Below are positions 25,246 to 34,600 of a stretch of DNA of 64,000 nt, piece by piece. The position numbers were made by a program, and so were the translations under genes. Every line of letters starts with the position of its first letter. The first letter of the stretch is position 1. A model generated the notes under the pieces. The model saw only the letters and a list, made by a program, of their open reading frames with translations. It had not been told where the DNA came from and did not search any database. Origin of the DNA: CAYRHN01 sp964424115 (lineage in GTDB: Bacteria; Chloroflexota; Anaerolineae; Anaerolineales; Anaerolineaceae); assembly GCA_964424115.1 (NCBI GenBank), contig CAYRHN010000006.1:176173-240172 (forward strand), read 5' to 3'.

Positions 25246-28200
25246 ATGAACCACCGTTTCTTCAATTTTGTACTTCTGGCAGCACTCTTGGCTAGTTTAT
25301 TTGGATATTCTCCTGTTCCGGTTCATGCAGCAGGCATCATAACATCCGATGTTGGCTATCCCTACGCGACCGATCATCTGATTGTGAAATTGCGGCCGGA
25401 GGTGCGAGTGGATGCCAAGGGGACGCACGTGGCCAGCCTGGATCGCAGCCTGGCCAACTTGAAGGCGGTGGAGATGCAGCCCCTGGAAGGCGCGCAGCAG
25501 ACCTACCGGGTGGAGGTAACCAAAGGGGCCGACATCCTGCAGGCGGTGGAAACGCTGAACCAGGATGCGGCGGTGGAGTATGCCGAGCCGGATTACCTGG
25601 CGCAGTTTGCCAGCGCGCCGGATGATGCGCGCTACAGTGAGCAGTGGGGATTGGCGAAAGTGCAGGCGGAGGGGGCCTGGGCGGAAACGATGGGCACCTC
25701 CACGGTTGTCATTGCGGTGATCGACTCTGGGGTAGATCTGACCCACGAAGACCTGGCCGCGAACCTGTGGGTGAACCCGGGGGAGATCGCCGGGAACGGG
25801 GTGGATGACGACAACAACGGTTTTGTGGATGATGTGCACGGGTGGAACTTTATTGATGGGAACAACGATCCCTCGGACTACATTGGGCACGGCAGCCTGG
25901 TGGCTGGGGTAGCGGCAGCGAAAACTAACAACACTGTGGGGATCGCGGGTGTGTGCGGGAACTGCCGGATCATGGCGGTGAAGATCACGCAATTGTCGGG
26001 TTTTGCGAATTACTCGGACATCGCGGCAGGGATCTACTATGCGGCAGACAAGGGCGCGAAAGTGATCAACCTGTCGGTAGGTGGATACGCCAACTCGCAG
26101 ACGGTGCAGAACGCGGTCAACTATGCCTTGAACAAGAACATCGTGGTGGTGGCCGGAGCGGGGAACGACAACAAGAGCGAGCTGTTCTACCCGGCAGCGT
26201 ATGAGGGGGTGATCGCAGTGGCGGGTACGGACAGCGGGGATGTGAAGGTGAACTCGTCGAATTACGGGGCATGGGTGGACATCAGCGCGCCAGGGATCAA
26301 CATCCTCTCGACCACATTGGGGGACTATGCCAGCGACACGGGAACCTCGTATGCGACGCCATTCGTGTCTGGGGCAGCCGGGCTGCTGCTCAGCCTGCAC
26401 CCGGAGTGGACTCCGGCGATGGTGCGCTCGCAGTTCCTGCACACGACGGACGCCATTGACAGCCTGAACCCGGGCTATGCGGGGAAGCTGGGGACGGGCA
26501 GGTTGAACCTGACCAGGGCCATCCAGGCTCCGCATCCGATCCTGACGTACAAGTCATACACAGGCAATGGCGTGGCCAATTTGCGGCCGAACTTTGGTTC
26601 TACCGTGGCGCTGAATGTGACCCTATACAACGATTGGGCGGACGCGTCCGAGGTAAGTGGGACGTTGTCCAGCAGTGATCCCTATGTCACCATCTCCACA
26701 GCCACGGCGGAGTATGGGACGATCCTGTCTGGGGAGAATGTATCGAATGCAACAGCATTCACGTTTGAGATTGCCTCTGGGGCGGGATACAACCATGCCA
26801 TGCCGTTCAGCCTGGAGCTGAGCGCGAACGGGGGGGCATACACCGCGACGGTGACCTTCACGATCACGACACGGACGAGTGAGGAAGTGGTCTCCGGGAC
26901 GATCGAAAGCGATACCACCTGGACGAGCGATAAGACCTACAAGGTGACCGGGAACGTGGGGGTGCCGCCAGATGTGACCCTGACCATCCAACCAGGAACG
27001 GTGGTGCAATTCGCCGGGAACTACAGCCTGAACGTGGGCGGGACATTGGTAGCACAAGGAACTGCAGAACAACCGATCTCCTTTGGACCCTACACGGCAG
27101 GGGGCACCTGGAACCGCATTTACTTTGATGATCCGAGCCTGGATGCCCAATCGAGCGCGGAGGGGGCCTATCTTTCAGGGAATGTATTGGAGAACGTGAT
27201 CCTGACCGGTGCGTCGGGCGGGATTGCCTGTACGAACGCAACGCCTTATCTGAGTCATGTCAACACCAATGTTGGCGGGCTGACCTGCGCATTGGGGGAC
27301 ACCGACCTGTGGCTGACCAATTCAGAAATCACCGGTTCCATGAACGTGACCCAGGGCGGGGCAACTCCTGAGCATTTCAATGGGGTGCAAATTACAGGCT
27401 CAGCAACATTACCCCCAAGCCTGGTAACGGACAGTCTCTTTGGTGGGGCTCTGACGATTAACGGAGATGCTACTGTCACAAACACAACAGCGACCAGTAT
27501 GACTGTGACTGGTGTGGGAAGTATCCAGCATGTTACTACTACAAACGGCAATCTATCCATTTCATCCGGGAATATAGTGGATTCAACATCTAATAACGGT
27601 ATGATCAGTGCCGGTACATCGAGTACAATTACTTACAGCAGTGCAAATAAGGGTAGCATTAGTGTAGGCGCATCCAGTTCTATTGCCACCTGTACAGTCA
27701 CAGGAGGGGGAATCATCTCGGGTACTGGCAGCGTAATTTTGCGCAACAACGTTCAAACATCAACCGGAGTGGGTATAAACGCCAGTGGCAATAGCACGAT
27801 CACCTATAATCGTGTGGTGGGAACGCAGAAGGGAATTGTGACCGGCTCCGGGGTGGTGGAGAATAACCTGATCGCCAATACCACCGGCAATGGCCTGGAG
27901 CCGGGGACAGCCAGCGTACAAAACAACACATTGATCGGAATCCAGGGCAATGGGGTGTATTTGAACGCTGTGCCATCTGCATTTACCAGAAACAATTTTG
28001 AATTCAACACAGGTACTTACGACGTTTATCTAACAGTACCAAAAACCACCACAATCAACCTGATCGGGCAGGGCAACTGGTGGGGCACCACTTCCAGCAG
28101 CGCGATTGGCGCCCGCATCTATGATTATTATGATGGCGATTACACCCTGGCCAAGCTGATCTACGCGCCGGTCGCGACTATGCCGATACAGACTGCGCCA

Positions 28201-31200
28201 GGGTATGTGCGCAGCGTAACCCTCAATCCGGCCAGCCCGGTAGGTATACAGACCGTTAACTTCACCGTGGAATTTAGTAGGCCAATGGACATCAATAGCA
28301 CTCCTAGGGTAGTTGCCATGCAAACTATGGGATGGGCGGATAAAGCCCCCATGCCAACCGCTCGTTCTTCGCCAAGTGTGGTGACAGCTAGTAATGGTAA
28401 GATCTACGCTATTGGAGGCTATAACAATGGCGCTCTAAATGTAGTTGAAGAATATGATCCACGATCCAATACTTGGACCACAAAAGCACCCATGCCCACA
28501 GCCAGGGGAGATTTAGGTGTAGCGGCGACCGCCGATGGCAAAATCTACGCTTTTGGGGGGTGGAACAATGGTACTTTGAATACCGTGGAGGTATATGATA
28601 CCCTTACAAACACATGGATAAGCAAAGCATCCATGCCGGAGGCAAATCACAAACTTGGGGTTGTGGCAGCCAGTAATGGTAAGATTTATATCGTGGGCGG
28701 AGACCTTAATAACAACTTTATCATCCGCACTGTAAGAGAATACGATCCACATACTGATACCTGGACTACAAAAGCATCTTTGCCCTCAGAACAGCATTCG
28801 ATCGGTGTTGTTGAAGCGAATAATGGCAAGCTGTATGCAATAGGTGGACTTAATGGAATGGTTCACGAATATGACCCTCTTATCGACACATGGATTACAA
28901 AGGGGTATATGTTGACCAAAAGGCATGCCCTGGGCGTCGCGTTAACCATATCAGGAAAAATTCTTACAGTTGGTGGTGTCGGCGACCTGGGTATGGGGTG
29001 GACTTTGTTGGATTCAGTTGAAGAATACGATCCCGTAACAAATTCCTGGACCTCAAAGACTCCATTGCCATCCGTCCGCGGTCGTTTGGGAGCTTCAACA
29101 GACGCTAACGGTAAAATCTATGCAATTGGCGGAGAACAAGGCGATCCGGTGAATATTGTCCAAGTTTACACCCCTGAAAATATTGGCCTTGCAGAAATTA
29201 ATATCAATCCGCAGTGGTTAGATAGTTCACATTTTCGGGCAAGTTATAATTTCACTACTCAGAATCCTCGTGGTAATTATTTTGTTACTGTTGAAGATAT
29301 TGCGGATGGGGATGGTATGTTAGCTCCCCTACACAATCAAACAACCTTCGACGTGGATTACGCTGGCGAGATATCGGATACCACCCCTCCAAGTACCCCT
29401 TCCGTAAAAGCTTGGGGCAATGGCTCCCTGACCCAATTGAGCGGACAGGCTAGCACAAATGACCCGGATTCAGCAATTATCGGATACCGTTATGCGATCG
29501 GAATCACTCCGGGAGGGAGTGAAGTGATCAGTTGGACAAATATTGCCACAAATACGGTCACCCGTACAGGGTTGAGTTTACAGGAAAACCAAGCCTACTA
29601 TGTTTCATTCATGGCACAAAACCTGGGTGGGCTGTGGAGCCCTGTGGGGATTAGTAACGCAGTGATTAACGGTGATTTCACCAATCCTTTACCCGCCCTC
29701 ACCAACCTCACCCCAACCTCAACCATCGCTGGCGGTGCCGGATTTACCCTGACCGTGAATGGTACTGACTTCATCGACGGTTCCGTGGTACGTTGGAACG
29801 GCGTGGCAACCGATACCACCTATCTTGGTCCAACTCAACTTTCCGCTTCCATCAGCGCAGCAGACATTGCTTCGGCAGGAGTGTACACTGTGACGGTCTA
29901 CACACCTGCTCCAGGGGGAGGGGAGAGCAACGTCCTGAACTTCACCGTCATTGCTCCTAATGCCTTGCCTGTTCTGGACAGCCTATCTCCCAACTCGGCA
30001 GTGGCTGGAGATCCCGGGTTCACCTTGACTGTGAATGGTACTGGCTTCATCGACGGTTCCGTGGTACGTTGGAACGGCGTGGCAACCGATACCACCTATC
30101 TTGGTCCAACTCAACTTTCCGCTTCCATCAGCGCAGCAGACATTGCTTCGGCAGGAGTGTACACTGTGACGGTCTACACACCTGCTCCAGGGGGAGGGGA
30201 GAGCAACGTCCTGAACTTCACCGTCATTGCTCCTAATCCCCTGCCTGTTCTGGGCAACCTATCCTCCAACTCGGCAGTGGCTGGAGACCCCGGGTTCACC
30301 CTGACCGTGAATGGTACTGACTTCATCGACGGTTCTGTAGTGCGCTGGAACGGCGCAGCTCGAACCACCACCTTTATCAAATCGACCCAGTTGAGCGCGA
30401 CGATCAACGCAGCGGACATAGCAATGCCAGGTGTATTTACTGTGACGGTCTATACCCCTGCTCCAGGAGGCGGGGTGAGCAATGAATTGGATTTCACGGT
30501 CATTGCGCCAAACCCTGAACCGGTATTATACAATCTGACGCCAACCTCAACCGTGGCAGGTGGAGTTGATTTCACTTTGCTTCTCACCGGCAAAGACTTT
30601 GTTGACGGTTCTGAGGTGCGCTGGAACGGCACAGCTCGAACCACCACTTTTATCAACTCGACCCAGTTGAGTGCGACGATCAGCGCGGCGGACATAGCTA
30701 CACCCGGGGTGTATACGGTCACGGTTTACACCCCTGCTCCAGGAGGCGGGGTGAGCAATGAATTGGATTTCACGGTCATTGCGCCAAACCCTGAACCGGT
30801 ATTATACAATCTGACGCCAACCTCAACCGTGGCAGGTGGAGTTGATTTCACCTTGCTTCTCACCGGTAAAGACTTTGTTGACGGTTCAGAAGTGCGTTGG
30901 GAAGGGGCAGCTCGAACCACCACCTTTATCAACTCGACCCAGTTGAGCGCGACGATCAGCGCGGCGGACATAGCAGTGCCAGGTGTATATACTGTGACGG
31001 TCTACACCCCTGCTCCTGGAGGCGGGGTGAGCAATGAATTGGATTTTACCGTCATTGCGCCAAACCCCGAACCGGTATTATACAATCTAACGCCAACCTC
31101 AACCGTGGCAGGTGGAGTTGATTTCACCTTGCTTCTCACCGGCAAAGACTTTGTTGACGGTTCTGAAGTGCGCTGGGAAGGCGCAGGCCGTACCACCACC

Positions 31201-31644
31201 TACATCAATTCGACCCAATTGAGCGCGACGATCAACGCCTTGGATATTGCTACACCCGGGGTGTATACGGTCACGGTTTACACCCCTGCTCCAGGAGGCG
31301 GGGTGAGCAATGAATTGGATTTCACGGTTATTGCACCCAATCCTGTGCCTGTGATTTATTATCTAGCCCCGGAATTGATACTTTCTGGCAGTCCGGAATT
31401 TACCCTGATTGTGATCGGCAAAGACTTTGTTACTGGGGCACAGATCCGATGGGGAAACACTCCCCTCATTACTATTTTCAATAACTCCACCAGTCTGCAA
31501 GCCAATATTCCATCTGAGTATCTACGCACACCTGGGGAGATAATGATTACCGTGATGAATCCTGCTCCTGGTGGAGGCACTTCAAATGGAACAGCCTTCA
31601 AGATAGAGGCTCATCAAGTATTCTTACCGTTGCTGATGAAATAG
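25246..31644 (+). CDS. Secreted multidomain subtilase with beta-helix, Kelch propeller and seven TIG-like repeats
   Basis: 2132 residues from the ATG at 25246, which follows GGAAGGAA; an ATG 33 nt upstream lacks one. Order: signal peptide (1-29); fervidolysin-like propeptide (YATDHLIVKLRPEV, about 40-125); S8 peptidase with catalytic Asp160 (VIDSGVD), His215 (GHGSLVAG) and Ser368 (GTSYATPFVSG); an Ig-like spacer; a parallel beta-helix (about 560-950, opening with LTIQPGTVVQF); an Ig-like domain interrupted by a six-repeat Kelch propeller (about 1027-1312); a fibronectin-like domain; seven TIG/IPT-like repeats of 92 residues (about 1483-2115); and the tail VFLPLLMK. It should be a cell-surface or secreted protease with binding modules. 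It shares a nearly identical protease module with the next gene. Confidence 0.93.
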   Translation: MNHRFFNFVLLAALLASLFGYSPVPVHAAGIITSDVGYPYATDHLIVKLRPEVRVDAKGTHVASLDRSLANLKAVEMQPLEGAQQTYRVEVTKGADILQAVETLNQDAAVEYAEPDYLAQFASAPDDARYSEQWGLAKVQAEGAWAETMGTSTVVIAVIDSGVDLTHEDLAANLWVNPGEIAGNGVDDDNNGFVDDVHGWNFIDGNNDPSDYIGHGSLVAGVAAAKTNNTVGIAGVCGNCRIMAVKITQLSGFANYSDIAAGIYYAADKGAKVINLSVGGYANSQTVQNAVNYALNKNIVVVAGAGNDNKSELFYPAAYEGVIAVAGTDSGDVKVNSSNYGAWVDISAPGINILSTTLGDYASDTGTSYATPFVSGAAGLLLSLHPEWTPAMVRSQFLHTTDAIDSLNPGYAGKLGTGRLNLTRAIQAPHPILTYKSYTGNGVANLRPNFGSTVALNVTLYNDWADASEVSGTLSSSDPYVTISTATAEYGTILSGENVSNATAFTFEIASGAGYNHAMPFSLELSANGGAYTATVTFTITTRTSEEVVSGTIESDTTWTSDKTYKVTGNVGVPPDVTLTIQPGTVVQFAGNYSLNVGGTLVAQGTAEQPISFGPYTAGGTWNRIYFDDPSLDAQSSAEGAYLSGNVLENVILTGASGGIACTNATPYLSHVNTNVGGLTCALGDTDLWLTNSEITGSMNVTQGGATPEHFNGVQITGSATLPPSLVTDSLFGGALTINGDATVTNTTATSMTVTGVGSIQHVTTTNGNLSISSGNIVDSTSNNGMISAGTSSTITYSSANKGSISVGASSSIATCTVTGGGIISGTGSVILRNNVQTSTGVGINASGNSTITYNRVVGTQKGIVTGSGVVENNLIANTTGNGLEPGTASVQNNTLIGIQGNGVYLNAVPSAFTRNNFEFNTGTYDVYLTVPKTTTINLIGQGNWWGTTSSSAIGARIYDYYDGDYTLAKLIYAPVATMPIQTAPGYVRSVTLNPASPVGIQTVNFTVEFSRPMDINSTPRVVAMQTMGWADKAPMPTARSSPSVVTASNGKIYAIGGYNNGALNVVEEYDPRSNTWTTKAPMPTARGDLGVAATADGKIYAFGGWNNGTLNTVEVYDTLTNTWISKASMPEANHKLGVVAASNGKIYIVGGDLNNNFIIRTVREYDPHTDTWTTKASLPSEQHSIGVVEANNGKLYAIGGLNGMVHEYDPLIDTWITKGYMLTKRHALGVALTISGKILTVGGVGDLGMGWTLLDSVEEYDPVTNSWTSKTPLPSVRGRLGASTDANGKIYAIGGEQGDPVNIVQVYTPENIGLAEININPQWLDSSHFRASYNFTTQNPRGNYFVTVEDIADGDGMLAPLHNQTTFDVDYAGEISDTTPPSTPSVKAWGNGSLTQLSGQASTNDPDSAIIGYRYAIGITPGGSEVISWTNIATNTVTRTGLSLQENQAYYVSFMAQNLGGLWSPVGISNAVINGDFTNPLPALTNLTPTSTIAGGAGFTLTVNGTDFIDGSVVRWNGVATDTTYLGPTQLSASISAADIASAGVYTVTVYTPAPGGGESNVLNFTVIAPNALPVLDSLSPNSAVAGDPGFTLTVNGTGFIDGSVVRWNGVATDTTYLGPTQLSASISAADIASAGVYTVTVYTPAPGGGESNVLNFTVIAPNPLPVLGNLSSNSAVAGDPGFTLTVNGTDFIDGSVVRWNGAARTTTFIKSTQLSATINAADIAMPGVFTVTVYTPAPGGGVSNELDFTVIAPNPEPVLYNLTPTSTVAGGVDFTLLLTGKDFVDGSEVRWNGTARTTTFINSTQLSATISAADIATPGVYTVTVYTPAPGGGVSNELDFTVIAPNPEPVLYNLTPTSTVAGGVDFTLLLTGKDFVDGSEVRWEGAARTTTFINSTQLSATISAADIAVPGVYTVTVYTPAPGGGVSNELDFTVIAPNPEPVLYNLTPTSTVAGGVDFTLLLTGKDFVDGSEVRWEGAGRTTTYINSTQLSATINALDIATPGVYTVTVYTPAPGGGVSNELDFTVIAPNPVPVIYYLAPELILSGSPEFTLIVIGKDFVTGAQIRWGNTPLITIFNNSTSLQANIPSEYLRTPGEIMITVMNPAPGGGTSNGTAFKIEAHQVFLPLLMK
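29689..31600 (+). repeat. Seven tandem TIG-like coding repeats, 276-bp period
   Basis: The middle units repeat with an exact period of 276 bp (equivalent points at 29941, 30217, 30493 and 30769) and are nearly identical in DNA. Units 1 and 2 form one matched sub-pair, units 4-6 another, which points to recent unequal exchange. Confidence 0.9.
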
Positions 31645-31672
31645 ATTTGAGAAAATTCCGGAGGGAAGTAAA

Positions 31673-34600
31673 ATGACCCACAGATTTCTTGGTATAGCAC
31701 TTTGTCTAACCTTATTTGCCAGTTTGTTTGGGACTGCACCCATCCCCACAGCGCAGGCAACAAACGAAATAATCGTGCAACCCGTGCAGCCCTACGCAGC
31801 CGATCATCTGATTGTGAAATTGCGGCCGGAGGTGCGAGTAGATGCCAAGGGGACGCACGTGGCCAGCCTGGATCGCAGCCTGGCCAACTTGAAGGCGGTG
31901 GAGATGCAGCCCCTGGAAGGCGCGCAGCAGACCTACCGGGTGGAGGTAACCAAAGGGGCCGACATCCTGCAGGCGGTGGAAACGCTGAACCAGGATGCGG
32001 CGGTGGAGTATGCCGAGCCGGATTACCTGGCGCAGTTTGCCAGCGCGCCGGATGATGCGCGCTACAGTGAGCAGTGGGGATTGGCGAAAGTGCAGGCGGA
32101 GGGGGCCTGGGCGGAAACGATGGGCACCTCCACGGTTGTCATTGCGGTGATCGACTCTGGGGTAGATCTGACCCACGAAGACCTGGCCGCGAACCTGTGG
32201 GTGAACCCGGGGGAGATCGCCGGGAACGGGGTGGATGACGACAACAACGGTTTTGTGGATGATGTGCACGGGTGGAACTTTATTGATGGGAACAACGATC
32301 CCTCGGACTACATTGGGCACGGCAGCCTGGTGGCTGGGGTAGCGGCAGCGAAAACTAACAACACTGTGGGGATCGCGGGTGTGTGCGGGAACTGCCGGAT
32401 CATGGCGGTGAAGATCACGCAATTGTCGGGTTTTGCGAATTACTCGGACATCGCGGCAGGGATCTACTATGCGGCAGACAAGGGCGCGAAAGTGATCAAC
32501 CTGTCGGTGGGGGGATACGCCAACTCGACGACCGTGCAGAATGCGATCAACTATGCCTTGAACAAGAACATTGTGGTGGTGGCCGGGGCAGGCAACGACA
32601 ACAAGAGCGACCTGTTCTACCCGGCGGCGTATGAGGGGGTGATCGCGGTGGCGGGTACGGACAGCGGGGATGTGAAGGTGACCTCATCGAACTACGGGGC
32701 ATGGGTGGATGTCAGCGCGCCGGGGGTCAACATCCTCTCAACCACATTGGGAGACTATGCCAGCGACAGCGGCACCTCGTATGCCACACCATTTGTATCT
32801 GGGGCAGCCGGGTTGCTGTTGAGCCTGCACCCGGAGTGGACTCCGGCGATGGTGCGTTCGCAGTTCCTGCACACGACGGATGCCATTGACAGCCTGAACC
32901 CGAGCTATGCGGGGAAGTTGGGGACGGGCAGGTTGAACCTGACCAGGGCCATCCAGGCACCGCATCCGGTCCTGAGCTACCAATCCTATTCGGGAAACGG
33001 CACACCAAATTTGCGTCCAGATTTTGGCTCGACGGTCGATTTAAATGTGACCCTCTATAACGACTGGGCAGATGCATCCGAGGTGAGCGGGACGCTGTCC
33101 AGCAGTGATCCCTACGTCACTATCTCCACAACCACGGCGGACTATGGGACGATTCTGTCCGGGCAGAGCGTGTCCAACGCGACAGCATTCACATTTGAAA
33201 TTGCCTCTGGAGCCGGGTACAACCATCCGATGTCGTTCAGCCTGGAGTTGAGTGCGGATGGCGGATTGTATTCGACCACGGTCAATTTCACGATCACCAC
33301 GCGAACGAGCGAGGAAGCGGTCTCCGGAACGATCGAAAGCGATACCACCTGGACGAGCGATAAGACCTACAAGGTGACCGGCAACGTGGGGGTGCCGCCG
33401 GATGTGACCCTGACCATTCAGCCAGGCACGGTGGTGCAATTCGCCGGGAACTACAGCCTGAACGTGGGCGGAACATTGGTAGCACAAGGAACCGCGGGCC
33501 AACCGATCTCCTTTGGACTCTATACGGCAGGGGACACCTGGAACCGCATTTACTTTGATGATCCGAGCCTGGATGCCCAATCGAGCGCGGAGGGGGCCTA
33601 TCTTTCGGGGAATGTTTTGGAGAATGTGACCCTGACCGGGGCGTCGGGCGGGATTGCCTGTACGAACGCAACGCCTTATTTGAGCTATGTTAACACCAAT
33701 CTCGGCGGGCTCACCTGCGCATTGGGGGACACCGACCTGTGGCTGACAGATTCAGAGATCAGCGGAGCGGTGAACGTCACCCAGGGAGGAGCAGCGCCGG
33801 AGCATTTGAACGGGGTAGAAGTCAGTGGAAGCGCGACCCTACCAGCCAGCCTGGTGAGCGGCAGCCTGTTCAGCGGATCGCTAGGCATCAATGGCAATGC
33901 TACCATTGCCAGTACCACAGTCGGTAGTTTGTCCATTTCGGGTGTGGGAGATATTCAGTATGTGACATCCACTAACGGCGGCATCTCGATTTCCTCAGGC
34001 CAGGTGATATGGTCAAATATTATAAACGGTTCGATCAGTGTTACTTCAGCCAGCACCATCGCCACCAATACAGTGCGCGGCGGCAGCATCAGCGTGGGCT
34101 CTGGTAATCTGATCACACGTAATGATATTCAGGATTCGACCGGGGTTGGGATCAATTCGAGCGGCAACAACACCATCACCTACAACCGGGTGGTGGCAAC
34201 GCAGAAGGGCATTGTGACCGGCTCAGGGGTGGTGGAGAATAACCTGATCGCCAACACCACCGGCAATGGGCTGGAGCCGGGGACAGCCAGCGTGCGCAAC
34301 AATACCTTGATCGGCATCCAGGGCAATGGGGTATATCTGAGTGATGTGCCAACAGCGTTTGAATACAATAACTTTGAATTCAACTCAGGTGCTTATGATG
34401 TTTATCTGACGGTGCCCAAGACTACCACGATCAACCTGATCGGGCAGGGCAACTGGTGGGGCACCACTTCCAGCAGCGCGATTGGCGCCCGCATCTATGA
34501 TTATTATGATGGCGATTACACCCTGGCCAAGCTGATCTACGCGCCAGCGGCAACCATGCCGGTACAGACTGCGCCAGGGTATGTGCGCAGCGTGACTCTT

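Noticed and set aside
29689..31600. Regularly spaced DNA repeats that could suggest a CRISPR-like or satellite array
   Set aside because: The period is 276 bp, the repeats are in frame and encode TIG-like domains with no unique spacers, and no cas gene is nearby.
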